From PLA3 sp964592235 (GTDB taxonomy: Bacteria > Planctomycetota > Phycisphaerae > UBA1845 > UTPLA1), in contig CAZQCF010000014.1 of the NCBI GenBank assembly GCA_964592235.1, positions 1 to 64,000 of the forward strand: 64,000 nt of DNA. The letters run 5' to 3'. This document shows, piece after piece, positions 1-9,409 of this stretch. Position 1 is the stretch's first letter. Every line of letters starts with the position of its first letter. The position numbers and the translations under genes are program-made. The notes beneath the pieces are model-generated. The model was not told the DNA's origin. It saw nothing but the letters and a program-made list of their open reading frames with translations, and did not search any database.

Positions 1-257
1 AGTCTCTCACAAAAAACCGTCCGCAGATTCCAGTTGAACTGTGAGGCAAGACATTTGCAGGTATCATCGCCACGTCGGATATGAACGTGAGGCGGTTCGT
101 TGCCTTCGTCACTAAAAAAGTGAAATCGAAAACCTTGCCAGCGAAAAATTGTGGGCACGCTGCTGAGTCCCTGAACACTTGTAAATATCGGCCTTGCGGC
201 AGTATAACGCGCCAGGAATGTAATCAATCAAACCACGTTGAATCGGGAGACATGGTC

Positions 258-470
258 ATGAAATACGGCGCACGCAATCAACTTGTCGGCAAAGTCACAA
301 CCATCAAGAAGGGGGCCGTCATGTGCCAGGTAACGGTCAAGGTGAAGGGGCCGGTGGAGATCACCAGCGTGATGACGATGGACTCGCTGAAGGAGCTCGG
401 CCTCAAGAAGGGGGTAAAGGTGCGGGCGATTGCGAAGGCGATCAACGTGCTGCTGGCGAAGGAAGATTAG
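258..470 (+). CDS. Mop/TOBE-domain molybdate-binding protein
   Basis: A 70-residue protein made of a single TOBE (Mop) domain, the fold that binds molybdate or tungstate in molbindins and at the end of ModE/ModC. The sequence runs KYGARNQLVGKVTTIKKG, then VTVKVKGPVEITSVMT, then LGLKKGVKVRAIAKAINVLL, which is the usual molbindin pattern of a GxV-xxIxxG opening and a Lys-rich KAxxVLL end. The start at 258 is chosen because GGGAGA lies 7 bases upstream. ATG 252 is too close to that site and the longer upstream frame has no family resemblance. It stands alone, with no mod transport genes nearby, so an intracellular oxyanion storage or buffering role is inferred from the family. Confidence 0.8.
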   Translation: MKYGARNQLVGKVTTIKKGAVMCQVTVKVKGPVEITSVMTMDSLKELGLKKGVKVRAIAKAINVLLAKED

Positions 471-561
471 CGCGAACGATCCGTCATCGTGCGCGAAGTA
501 CTCCTTGTGCCACTGCTTGAAGCAGTTGCACGTAGCATGGTCCGTTGATCCGGGAACCGCT

Positions 562-3267
562 CTAATGACCGGCCGCGGAATGGGCGGCGCTGTTCGCGGG
601 CACTTTCGACTTGGCGGCCGGGTTTGCCTTGTCCGAATCGGGAGATTTCGCGGCCTGCGTCGAATCGCGTTCGCCGTTTGCTTCGGCGTCGCTTCGCGCC
701 GCTTTCGCTTCCGGAGAAACTTTTGCCTCCAGCATCTCGATCCGCTTGAGGAGCTCGCCCTTTTCTTCGCGAAGGGTATCCAGTTCTTCGCGCAGGTCCT
801 CCCATTCCAGCTTGGCCGGCGTTTTTTCGCGGATCGCCTTGAGAGTCCGCTCGGCGGCGGAGCGCACGCGCAGCAATCCGGTCCGTGTCAGTTTCTCGAC
901 GTCGCGCAGGGCGGGTCGCGCCTTGTCGCCGGCCGATGCCAGCGCGCCGAGGGCTGCGTTCTGCACGTTGCGCGGCGTTTCCTTCAGGCAGTCGCGCAGC
1001 GCGTCGATAGCCATCTCCTGCGCCTCGGGGTGATCATCCAGCGTGCCCGATGAGAACATCTCGCCCAGTGCCCGCGCGGCGGCTGCACGGCACTCGTGCG
1101 GCGAGCCGGGCTTGCTCCACTCGATCAGCTCGTGCGCATCCTGGTAGTCGCCGAACTTGCCGATCGACGCGAGCACGGCGTTGCGAATGATCTCGTCGTC
1201 CGATTCGCGGTCGAGCAGGTCGCGCAGAAACTCGATCGGCTCGTCGCTCAAGTCGGCATAGGCCTCGATGGCGGCCGCCTCGACGCGATAACTCGGGTCG
1301 CCGGCCGTGACAAGCTCCTCGATCGCGCTGGTCACATCCGGCTCGTCGCTGAACTTGCCTAACGCAGTGACGACGGCTCGCCGCGCTTTGGGATTCTCAA
1401 TCTTCAGCCCGGCGAGGAGCGCATCGCGCGCCACGTCACCCTGCAATTCGCCCAGCGCGTCAGCGATGGTCGATTGCACGCCGTAATAGGGCTCCTTCGT
1501 CAATCTCGCTGCGAGGAGCGCCGCGTCGGGCGCGGAGCCTTTCTTCCTGAAGTACTCGACCGCACGCGCGCGGCCCAGCACCGACGGATCCTCCGCGAGC
1601 TGCGCTTCCCAGCAATCGCGCGGCTTCTCTTCCGTCAGCGTCATCAGCACCGCGAAGTCGGGATCAACGCGCACCATGCGCGGCCGGCTCGCCAGCGGCA
1701 GCAGCCAGGTCACGTCTTTTGTCGTCACGTCGCGCGCGATTCGCTTGGGCGGCGACTTGCCGTCGAACGCAAATTCCAGGGTGAGCGGAAAATGAAACGC
1801 GTCGTCCTTCTGCGTCTGCTGCACGCGGACTTCAGCGAGCGATTCCTCGGCGTTCCACGAGTAGGTAACCTTCACCTCCGGCGCGCCGGGCCGCTCGGTC
1901 CAGTCGAAGAAGAATCGCTCAAAAGAACGGCCGGTCAAGTCTTCGATCGCACGGCGCAAGTCGCTGGTCTCGACGGTCTGGTATTGGTGCCGCGTCGCGT
2001 AGGCGTTCAGCGTTTTCCAGAAAAGCTCGTCGCCCAGTCGCCGACGGATCATGTGCAGAACCCACGCGCCCTTGGGATAGGCGCGGCTGTCAAACTGCTC
2101 ATCGGGGTCCTTGTAGTTTCGCTCGACGATAGGGCGGGTCTTGCCGCCTTCGATTGCGCCGCGGGCCTTGCCGCGCATGTTCCACGCGAACTCGTCGGCC
2201 CCGAGCGCTTCTTCGTCCCACAGCGCCTCGAAATAACTTGCGAAGCCCTCATTCAGCCAGATGTGCGCCCACTCCTTGCACGTGAGCAGGTCGCCCCACC
2301 ATTGGTGGGCCAGTTCGTGTGCGACAAGTCCGTCGCTGTCTTCATCGAGATGCGCCCGGTCATCGTGCAGCGTCCGCTCGGTCAGCGTCGTGGCGCTGGT
2401 GTTCTCCATGCCGCCGCCGAAACCGTAGCAGCAGACCTGGGCATACTTGGGCCAGGGGTACTCGACGCCGATCTTGTCGGAGAAGAAATCCAGCATCTTT
2501 GTCGTGTGGGCGAACGAGTTCTTGATGCGGTCTTTGTATTTCTCGCGAACATAGTACGTCACCGGCCGCCCGCGCCACGTCTCCTCTTCGACGTAAAACT
2601 CGCCGACGACGAGCGTCATGAGATAGGCGACGTGCGGCTGCTCCTGTTTCCAGTGAAAGGTGCGCGTGCCGTCGCCGTTGTCGCGCTGCTCGATCAGCTT
2701 GCCGTTGCTGATGGCGATGTTTGGCGCGTCGACGCGGCAGATGATCTCGGTGGTCTGTCGCTCGTTGGGATGGTCGAAACAGGGAACCCAGTAGCGATTG
2801 GTAATCGCCTGCCCCTGTGACCACATGAGGAATGGCACTTCGGGGTCGCTCGGCTTGGGTGCGAAGAAACTCAAGCCGGCCCGCGGGTCTTCGACGCGGT
2901 ATTCAATCTCAACCGTCGCGCTTTGGCCGGTCGTGAGCTTGTGCGGCAGCGTGATCGTCAAGTGTTCGCCGTCGTTCTCGAAGTCGCAGCGCGTCGGCTC
3001 GCTGCCGTCGGTCGTGACGCGCAGGCCGCGCACGGCGAAGTTGACCGCGTTGAGGCGGATCGTCTCCACGTCGCGCAGGGCGGTGAAGTCCAGCTTCGCC
3101 ACGCTGTCGAAGGTCTTGGCTTTCAGATCGACCCGGGCGTCGAGCTTGATATGTTTCACATCAAGTGGGCGGTCGGCTGGGAAGTTGGGCGGAGTTCCCT
3201 CGCCGCGCGCCGCCATCGCCGGAAACAGAATGCAAAAGAACGATGCAAGGGCAGTTCCTCGCTTCAT
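562..3267 (-). CDS. Secreted M1-family aminopeptidase with C-terminal HEAT repeats
   Basis: A zinc aminopeptidase of family M1 (901 residues). The N-terminus MKRGTALASFFCILFPAMAA is a signal peptide, so it probably acts in the periplasm or outside. An M1 beta-domain (about residues 30-210) is followed by the substrate-binding GGMENTSATT, then the zinc site HELAHQWWGD and the third ligand E in LNEGFASYFE. After the catalytic part, about residues 550-800 are short alpha-helical units (DVARDALLAGLKIENPKARR-like) that read as HEAT repeats. The end is a predicted coiled coil (LREELDTLREEKGELLKRIE) and a low-complexity Ala/Lys tail. The start has GAGGGG just upstream and removes a non-homologous 16-residue extension. 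It is the last gene after the HD gene on this strand, 76 bp away. Confidence 0.9.
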   Translation of the reverse strand: MKRGTALASFFCILFPAMAARGEGTPPNFPADRPLDVKHIKLDARVDLKAKTFDSVAKLDFTALRDVETIRLNAVNFAVRGLRVTTDGSEPTRCDFENDGEHLTITLPHKLTTGQSATVEIEYRVEDPRAGLSFFAPKPSDPEVPFLMWSQGQAITNRYWVPCFDHPNERQTTEIICRVDAPNIAISNGKLIEQRDNGDGTRTFHWKQEQPHVAYLMTLVVGEFYVEEETWRGRPVTYYVREKYKDRIKNSFAHTTKMLDFFSDKIGVEYPWPKYAQVCCYGFGGGMENTSATTLTERTLHDDRAHLDEDSDGLVAHELAHQWWGDLLTCKEWAHIWLNEGFASYFEALWDEEALGADEFAWNMRGKARGAIEGGKTRPIVERNYKDPDEQFDSRAYPKGAWVLHMIRRRLGDELFWKTLNAYATRHQYQTVETSDLRRAIEDLTGRSFERFFFDWTERPGAPEVKVTYSWNAEESLAEVRVQQTQKDDAFHFPLTLEFAFDGKSPPKRIARDVTTKDVTWLLPLASRPRMVRVDPDFAVLMTLTEEKPRDCWEAQLAEDPSVLGRARAVEYFRKKGSAPDAALLAARLTKEPYYGVQSTIADALGELQGDVARDALLAGLKIENPKARRAVVTALGKFSDEPDVTSAIEELVTAGDPSYRVEAAAIEAYADLSDEPIEFLRDLLDRESDDEIIRNAVLASIGKFGDYQDAHELIEWSKPGSPHECRAAAARALGEMFSSGTLDDHPEAQEMAIDALRDCLKETPRNVQNAALGALASAGDKARPALRDVEKLTRTGLLRVRSAAERTLKAIREKTPAKLEWEDLREELDTLREEKGELLKRIEMLEAKVSPEAKAARSDAEANGERDSTQAAKSPDSDKANPAAKSKVPANSAAHSAAGH

Positions 3268-3343
3268 GAAGTCCCCTCGTGAGGTCGTGGTCAGGTGTGC
3301 AACGCCATGCCGCAACGCCAGCCGCAGAGGCCGGCGCGAGCTA

Positions 3344-3907
3344 TTAGGATACCGCCAAACCCAGTTCGGATGCTACCGTGGACAGGGCGGTGATGCAGTT
3401 GCGGATGTGCTCATCCAGCGGGATGCCCAGCAATTCGGCCCCGGCGGCGATGTCCTCGCGGCTGACGGCGGCGGCAAAGGCGGGCGTCTTGAGCTTCTTC
3501 TTCACGCTCGACGGTTCCATGCCGACGAGACGGGTTGGACGCACCAGTGCCGCGGCTGTAATGAAGCCGCAAAGCTCATCCACGGCGAAGAGCACTTTTC
3601 GCAAAGGCCGGTCGCGCGGGTACTCGTCGAGGTTCCAATCGGCGTGGGAGAGGATCGCGCCGATGATTTCCTCGTCAACGCCGCGTTCACGGAGGATCTT
3701 CGCCCCTTCGCGCGTGTGATCGGGCGGATCGGGCCAACGCTCGTAGTCGAAATCGTGGAGAAGTCCAACGAGTCCCCAGAGGTCGGCATCGCCGCCGAGC
3801 AGATCAGCATAGTGTCGCATCGCGGCTTCGACGGCGAGCATGTGCCGGCGCAGGGAATCGGATTGGACAAATTCGCAGACGAGACTCCAAGCGTCGGGGC
3901 GATTCAT
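3344..3907 (-). CDS. HD-domain metal-dependent phosphohydrolase
   Basis: A 187-residue HD superfamily protein. Metal ligands are visible as H22 (RRHMLAVEAAM), the HD pair in GLLHDFDYERWPD, and a later His in ILSHADWN with Asp in VDELCGF. The family hydrolyses phosphate esters of nucleotides, and small stand-alone members like this are often annotated as HDIG hydrolases of unknown substrate. Its ATG overlaps the stop codon of asd by four bases (ATGA), so the two are translationally coupled, but nothing in the sequence ties it to lysine/threonine synthesis. The substrate cannot be named from sequence. Confidence 0.85.
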   Translation of the reverse strand: MNRPDAWSLVCEFVQSDSLRRHMLAVEAAMRHYADLLGGDADLWGLVGLLHDFDYERWPDPPDHTREGAKILRERGVDEEIIGAILSHADWNLDEYPRDRPLRKVLFAVDELCGFITAAALVRPTRLVGMEPSSVKKKLKTPAFAAAVSREDIAAGAELLGIPLDEHIRNCITALSTVASELGLAVS

Positions 3908-4935
3908 ACGCTCGCTCGCAGCAATTCCGCAATCTGCACGGCATTCAGCGCCGCGCCCTTGCGGAGCTGATCGCCCACCACGAACAAGTCAATCCCCCGG
4001 CCGTCGGGCTGGCTGATGTCCTGCCGGATGCGCCCGACGAGACAATCGTCTTGACCTGACGCATCGAGCGGCATGGGGAAGCGGTTGGCTGTCCGGTCGT
4101 CCAGAACGCGCACGCCCGGCGTGCTTTCGAGTATCGCGCGCGCCTCGGCCTCCGGCATCGGCCGCTCAAACGTGAGGTTCACCGACTCGCTGTGCGCCCG
4201 CAATACGGGCACGCGCACGCACGTCGCGGTGATGGCGAGGTTCGGCTCGCCGAAGATCTTGCGCGTCTCGGCGACCATCTTCTGCTCTTCCTGGTTGTAG
4301 CCATTGGGCTGCATCGCGCTGTTGTGCGAGAACAGGTTAAACGCGATTTGATACGGCAACACCCTTGGTGAAACCGGGCGACCCTCGAGCACATCGCGCG
4401 CCTGCTGCTGAAGTTCCAGCATGGCCTGCATGCCCGCGCCGCTGGCCGATTGATAAGTGCTGACGACGATTCGACGCACCGGGTTCACGCGATGCAGCGG
4501 CCAAACGGCCATATTCATGATAATCGTCGAGCAGTTGGGGTTGGCGATGATCCGCGCGTCGCCGATGGCCTTTGGATTGATCTCGGGCACGACCAGCGGC
4601 ACGCCCGCGTCCATGCGAAACGCGGAACTGTTGTCCACCACGTAGGCCCCGGCCTCCACCGCGACCGGCGCCCATTGCCTGCTTACCGATGCGCCGGCGC
4701 TGAACAGAGCAATGTCGATGCCATGGAATGAATCGGCGCGAACTTCCTGCACGGTCAGTTCGCGGCCGGCGTAGGTCACCTTCTGCCCGGCCGACCGCGC
4801 CGACGCGAGTAAACGGAGATTCTCGCACGGCACGCCGCGCGCGTGGAGGATGTCCAGAAACTCCTGCCCGACCGCGCCGGTCGCGCCTAGGATGGCGATT
4901 CGTGCTTTGGAGAGGGGACTGTGACTGCTACTCAT
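3904..4935 (-). CDS. asd: Aspartate-semialdehyde dehydrogenase
   Basis: Reduces beta-aspartyl phosphate to aspartate semialdehyde with NADPH, the branch point for lysine/diaminopimelate, threonine and methionine. The 343 residues match the family length. The Rossmann motif is at the start (ARIAILGATGAVGQEFLDIL), the active-site Cys is in ANPNCSTIIMNMAVWPLHRV, and the substrate-binding region is GYNQEEQKMVAETRKIFGEP followed by RVPVLRAHSESV, where the catalytic His lies. Both ends overlap neighbours by four bases (ATGA with the HEAT gene upstream and the HD gene downstream), so it sits inside a compact operon of otherwise unrelated genes. Confidence 0.95.
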   Translation of the reverse strand: MSSSHSPLSKARIAILGATGAVGQEFLDILHARGVPCENLRLLASARSAGQKVTYAGRELTVQEVRADSFHGIDIALFSAGASVSRQWAPVAVEAGAYVVDNSSAFRMDAGVPLVVPEINPKAIGDARIIANPNCSTIIMNMAVWPLHRVNPVRRIVVSTYQSASGAGMQAMLELQQQARDVLEGRPVSPRVLPYQIAFNLFSHNSAMQPNGYNQEEQKMVAETRKIFGEPNLAITATCVRVPVLRAHSESVNLTFERPMPEAEARAILESTPGVRVLDDRTANRFPMPLDASGQDDCLVGRIRQDISQPDGRGIDLFVVGDQLRKGAALNAVQIAELLRASV

Positions 4936-6002
4936 GGTGTCGACTCGGATGGTTCTTGCGGATTCCCAATTTGCTTTTCCAAATCTATCGGCAACGACGT
5001 CGCGGAGGGTCGAAGTCGGGAAGTCTCAATTCGTTCAAGGATGGCGCGGGCGAGTGACTGACGGGCTTCCAACGAATCAATTTCCTCGGCGATGATCGTC
5101 CTGCCTGAAAGGCGTGACAACTGCGCCGTGGCGACTTCTGAAACTGCTCTCGATTCTCCCGGTGCGGTTTGGCCAATTGCTACATGATGGCCTGCCCGGA
5201 CAAAAGTTGTAACGGACTCGATCTCGCGTTCCATTGACAACTCTCCAATGAAAGTTGCATCGTCGCGCGTTAACTCAATCAAACGAAGTAACAGGTCAGA
5301 GCAACTGGACTGGCCATCCTTGCAGGCGCTACTGCTTTCGATCCAGTAAGCGATGCTCTCAATGGCTTGTGCCCTCACTCCTGGCAGAGAATGACTTGCG
5401 GCGCGCATAAGGACCTCGGCAGCAAGCGGTGAGTCAGATCGCGAACAGCTCGCTACCGCTGATGCGGCGGTCGCTTCGTCGTGAAGTGACGAAACAAGCA
5501 GGAGCGTACCGAGAGCATCTCCATTCAACGCAAACACTAGTGCGCGGCCCGCTGCTTCGCGAGTTTCGACATCGTGATCTCCAAGAAGTTCGGCCAGAAC
5601 CTTTGAAGAAGCAGGTCGTGAAAGTTTTGTTGCGGCGAATACGGCGAGCATACGAATATCCGGCCGATCATCTCGAGCCAGCCGCCACACCGCGCCGGTG
5701 GCTTTGTCACCGGCCGTTGCGAGAAAAGACAGGTATTGCCCCCGCGCGGCCAGGTCGTCGGTCGCCATCAACCGCGTCGCCCACCAGTGCGCACGGATCG
5801 TGTCGCGCTGCCAGAGCGTGATGAGAAAGAGCGCGACGAGCAGGGCAATCCCCCATCGCGCGCGGCGCGCGCCCCTCATGTCGCGTGGATCGGGTGGCGC
5901 ATCGAGTTCGGCCTTCGGCGCGTTGGAGGTCGGCGAGAGCGGCGCGGCCGCGGTGTCGGGCAGCTTAGAATCGGCGGATTGAGAGTCTGCGAGGTCGGCC
6001 AT
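4932..6002 (-). CDS. Membrane-anchored HEAT-repeat protein
   Basis: A 356-residue protein with a disordered Ala/Pro/Asp-rich N-terminus, one transmembrane helix (WGIALLVALFLITLWQ, about residues 52-67), then helical units such as DDRPDIRMLAVFAATKLSRP, GDHDVETREAAGRALVFALN and HSLPGVRAQAIESIAYWIES that look like HEAT repeats. These are usually protein-binding scaffolds, here facing the periplasm. The start at 6002 drops an upstream extension that overlaps the preceding kinase. It lies 10 bp after the kinase gene and overlaps asd by four bases. No partner is evident, so its role is unknown. Confidence 0.7.
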   Translation of the reverse strand: MADLADSQSADSKLPDTAAAPLSPTSNAPKAELDAPPDPRDMRGARRARWGIALLVALFLITLWQRDTIRAHWWATRLMATDDLAARGQYLSFLATAGDKATGAVWRLARDDRPDIRMLAVFAATKLSRPASSKVLAELLGDHDVETREAAGRALVFALNGDALGTLLLVSSLHDEATAASAVASCSRSDSPLAAEVLMRAASHSLPGVRAQAIESIAYWIESSSACKDGQSSCSDLLLRLIELTRDDATFIGELSMEREIESVTTFVRAGHHVAIGQTAPGESRAVSEVATAQLSRLSGRTIIAEEIDSLEARQSLARAILERIETSRLRPSATSLPIDLEKQIGNPQEPSESTP

Positions 6003-6012
6003 GGTGCGAGCA

Positions 6013-7830
6013 TCAGGCGCGGCCGTAATTCGCGAGCTTCCATTGGCGGCGAATCTCTTTGTCGGCCATCTTGGTGCAGACGCGGCCATAGATCGTGCGC
6101 CAGTAAAGCTTCCACGCGGCGGCGGTTCGGCCGGGGCCGCACAGGAATTGCTTGAGGAATCGGAGCTTGTCTGACGCGGTGCAGGCCGGGCTGGAAAGCA
6201 AGCTGGCGCACAGGCGCACGACGCCGCGGAGTTGTTGGGTCTCGGTCGTTCGGCGGACGTGGCTGATACCGTCCATGTCGATAAAAGTTAGAAGCGGGGG
6301 CGACGTATACGGCGCGGGCCAGACGACAAGAAGATTCGGCGCCTTCAGGTCGCGATGGACGAAGCCGCGCTCGTAAAACGCCTTGAGCAAGCGCACCACT
6401 GCGTCGATCAGTTGGTTCTTGATCGCGCGCTGACGATCGGGCGACACCTGTGCGAGATCGCGCGTGAGAAACGTCTCCAAATCGACCGAATCCTGCACGA
6501 ACTCCGTCATCAGCAGCGAATCAACCCGAACAAATCGCGCGATGTACCGCTCCAGCACCAGCATCGGCGCCGCCACCGGCAGGTCGCGGTTGCTCAACAT
6601 GTTGGCGATCTTCCACGATCGGCGATTGCGCGACGGCCCCAGCGCGTGAATCAGCCACTTCCAGCCGTTGCGGGGCAGATGGCGCTTCACGATGACCGGC
6701 ACCGGCTCCGGCTGGACCGGCAACATCGCTTTGCAGACCGTCGCCGTGTGCGAATCCTTGAGCAGGTCGTGTTTTGTCGGATCGACCCACGCCAGCGGCT
6801 CGCGCAGCCATTCCTTCCATTGGGCTTTCTTGTATGTGATCCTGGACGCCAGGGCCGTCGGCGACGGGTGCTTGCATTGCAGCAGCACGTGGCCGCGCCA
6901 GCCCGGGGCGGGCTTAATGCGAGAGAAGTAACGGCTGTCGCGCGCGGTGCGTCGATCGCGTTTCGACCAGAGCTTGTTGGCATGCAGATCCGCCTGGACC
7001 GCAAGATCGGTGGTGAGCCGGCCCGTGTTGATGCGAAAATGCCGCGCATACGGGCTGGCGTTCGCAAAGGTGTCTCGCTGGGTCAGATACGATTGCAGAA
7101 AGCGCAAACGCTGCGAGCGCGTCGCGTGCCGCCGAAACCACTGATTGAGTTGTGCCAGGTTCGAGGCAATTTCGCGCATGCCGACGGGCCGGGCCGTGCG
7201 CGCTTTGTGCAAGTCAACAAAGAAGACCTCGCAGGCGTCACCGCGCTGCCGGGCAAGGATATTGCCCGGGTGCATGTCGTCGTGCTGGAATCCGCACTGA
7301 TGGGCCCGCGCGATCAGCCGGGCCAGCGCATCACTTAATTGTGCCGCGCGGCGAGGTTCATCGCGCACGGAAAGCCAGAAATCATTCAGCGGCGAAACAT
7401 CACGCACGGCCTCGGTCACCAGAAGCGACGTACCCGTGCCGCCTCGGCGATCATCCCATGCGATCGCCACCGGCGCGACCGCGGCGATTCCATGCTCGGC
7501 GGCGTAGGTGCCGATTCTCCATTCATTCATCGCGGCCGGCCCGCGAAGCCGAAGCTTGAGGCGATCCGACACGCTGTGCGGGTGGTAATACTTGGCGAAG
7601 TATTCCCGCCCGCCGAACGACACGCTCCACACGTCGCGATGACTGTTCCGTTTTACGAGCGCGGTCGTCGAATCGGCGCGAAGATTGAACCAGTCAATCC
7701 CTCCGCCGCGAAGCAACTCGGCATGGTCCGCGGCAGCGCGCCAGCGGTGCGCGCCGGCCATCCAGTCCATCCAGCGTGGACCGGCTGGAGCGTTGTCCAC
7801 AGAACAGGAAGCAGTCAAGGCGCGCGTCAT
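6013..7830 (-). CDS. Tandem WaaP/Kdo-kinase-like protein (two kinase domains)
   Basis: A 605-residue protein with two protein-kinase-fold domains of the lipopolysaccharide-kinase (WaaP/KdkA/RIO-like) kind. The first spans about residues 35-300, with the ATP-binding Lys in REYFAKYYHP, the catalytic loop HDDMHPGNIL and the metal-binding Asp in VFFVDLHKAR. The second spans about 370-600, with VIVKRHLPRNGWKWL, the loop VHRDLKAPNLLV and FIDMDGISHV. Both loops keep the catalytic Asp and Asn, so both domains could be active. Family members phosphorylate heptose or Kdo of the LPS core. With the lpx operon 30 kb away, a role in LPS core phosphorylation is a reasonable inference. The start at 7830 has GGAG five bases upstream. 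An ATG at 7944 would add 38 residues of unlike composition. Confidence 0.8.
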   Translation of the reverse strand: MTRALTASCSVDNAPAGPRWMDWMAGAHRWRAAADHAELLRGGGIDWFNLRADSTTALVKRNSHRDVWSVSFGGREYFAKYYHPHSVSDRLKLRLRGPAAMNEWRIGTYAAEHGIAAVAPVAIAWDDRRGGTGTSLLVTEAVRDVSPLNDFWLSVRDEPRRAAQLSDALARLIARAHQCGFQHDDMHPGNILARQRGDACEVFFVDLHKARTARPVGMREIASNLAQLNQWFRRHATRSQRLRFLQSYLTQRDTFANASPYARHFRINTGRLTTDLAVQADLHANKLWSKRDRRTARDSRYFSRIKPAPGWRGHVLLQCKHPSPTALASRITYKKAQWKEWLREPLAWVDPTKHDLLKDSHTATVCKAMLPVQPEPVPVIVKRHLPRNGWKWLIHALGPSRNRRSWKIANMLSNRDLPVAAPMLVLERYIARFVRVDSLLMTEFVQDSVDLETFLTRDLAQVSPDRQRAIKNQLIDAVVRLLKAFYERGFVHRDLKAPNLLVVWPAPYTSPPLLTFIDMDGISHVRRTTETQQLRGVVRLCASLLSSPACTASDKLRFLKQFLCGPGRTAAAWKLYWRTIYGRVCTKMADKEIRRQWKLANYGRA

Positions 7831-8117
7831 GCGGTCTCCGGTTTGGCCGTCAAGCGGCCCGCGCGAGGTAACGGCTGTTTGCGCTGTGGAGGCGTCAATC
7901 AAGAGCGGATGTGCGGGATCAGTCTTGTGGGGCGAAGCGCACAATGATTCTAGTCCAAGTCAGGGTCCGGGTTCAACCGCGAGGCTGGGTCAAATGACCG
8001 CTTTGCTTTCAGTGTAGCGGATACAAAGGGTTACGCCACCCCGATTTGCAAGGATTTGACACACCCTGCGTTGGTAAGACCAGGCTATTTCGGCGCGCCA
8101 TCCGCCAAGCGGAGCGC

Positions 8118-9261
8118 TTACGATTTCTTTGCGCTGGCGTCCCGGACCGGTTCCTTGGCCCGCTTCTCGGCTCGAAGCCGCAGCATGGCCTCGATGTACT
8201 CGTCGATCGCGCCGTCGAGCACCTTCTGCGGATTGCCCGACTCGATGCCGGTGCGCAGGTCTTTCACCCGCGGGTCGTCCAGCACATAGTTGCGAATCTG
8301 ATTCCCCCATGCGATGTCGCCTTTCGCGGCGTTGATCTTCGCCATTTCGCCTTCGCGCTTGGCTTCTTCCAGCGCCTCCAGCTTCGAAACCAGCATCGCC
8401 ATGGCCTGCTGCTTGTTCTGCGCCTGGCTTCGTTCGTTAACGCACTCCGCGACGATCCCCGTTGGAATGTGCTTGATGCGCACGGCCGAGGCGACCTTGT
8501 TCACGTTCTGCCCGCCCGCGCCGCTGCTTCGACAAAAGGCCGTGATTTCCAAGTCCTTTTCGGGAAGCTCAATCGTGCTCTCGGGAAAAACCGGCAACAC
8601 ATCCACGGCGGCAAAGCTCGTCTGCCGCTTGCCCTGCGCGTTGAAGGGGCTGATGCGCACGAGCCGGTGCACCCCTTGCTCGGTGCTCATGTAACCATAG
8701 GCGTAGGGGCCTTTGATAAGCAAGTTGACCGACTGAATGCCGGCTTCTTCGCCGTCCTTGCGGTCCAGTTCCTCGACCTTGTAACCCTTGCGCTCAAAGT
8801 ACCGCAGGTACATGCGAAACAGCATGGACGACCAGTCGCACGCTTCGGTCCCGCCCGCGCCGGCCTGGATGGAAAAGTAACAGTCGCGCGCGTCATTCGG
8901 ACCGGACAACAGCGCCATGAGCGATACGCGGTCCAGTTCCTCGGCCAAGGCGAGTCGCTCCTGATCCGCTTCGGCGAGCGTCGCTTCGTCATTCTCCGAC
9001 TTGCCGAGTTCGTACAGGACGGCGATATCGTCGGCGCGGCGCGAAACCGCTTCGACGGGGTCGATCATTGCCTTGAGGCTCTTCAACTCGGCGATAGTGG
9101 ACTGCGCAGCCTTACCCGAATCCCAGAATCCGGGGGCGCTCATCAAATCTTCTTTTTCTTTTAATTGCTTCTTCTTGGTGGGGAGGTCAAAGAGAGTCCC
9201 GCAGCGCGGTGATGCGGGCCGTGAGTTCTTCCAGTGTAGCGGTTCCATCAGGCATCGGCAT
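8118..9261 (-). CDS. prfB: Peptide chain release factor 2 (programmed +1 frameshift)
   Basis: Recognises UGA and UAA stop codons and releases the finished peptide from the ribosome. The reading frame begins at 9261 (MPMPDGTATLEELTARIT, with GGGAGAG about 7 bases upstream), reaches an in-frame TGA at 9189-9187 after 24 codons, and continues in the +1 frame as DLPTKKKQLKEKEDLM down to the TAA at 8118. The long second part shows the GGQ motif (SSGAGGQNVNKVASAVRIKH), the PCRF domain (SIQAGAGGTEACDWSSML) and VHRLVRISPFNAQGKR. The stop anticodon tripeptide SPF of RF2 is in the last of these. Unusually for this region the product is only readable by allowing the frameshift; the continuous frame shown from 9317 would give a wrong N-terminus. 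Confidence 0.95.
9186..9192 (-). promoter_or_regulatory. prfB recoding site CTTTGAC
   Basis: The heptamer CTT TGA C on the minus strand is the classic RF2 autoregulatory slip site. When RF2 is scarce, ribosomes pause at the UGA and slip from CUU to UUU, restoring synthesis. The codons before it read CTG CGG GAC TCT, which contain only a weak anti-SD match (GCGGGAC) compared with the AGGGGG found in E. coli. Confidence 0.93.
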
Positions 9262-9409
9262 GTCTGGCTCTCCCGTTGTGTGTGTCGTACTATAGATCGG
9301 CTCGCAACGGACCGCAACGTAAGGCGGCGGCGTCTTCAATACGGGGCCCCTCGCTGCGACGGCGCGGAGCGGATGGAGAGGCAACCCTTTTTCGTTGAGT
9401 TGGCGACAA

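Noticed and set aside
1474..2820. Long plus-strand open frame of 448 codons
   Set aside because: It lies fully antisense to the M1 aminopeptidase and has the Arg/Gly/Ala bias of a GC-rich shadow frame with no motif.
8056..8090. TTGACA promoter near the prfB end
   Set aside because: A good -35 match but no -10 box at 16-18 bases, and it would read against prfB into its coding end.
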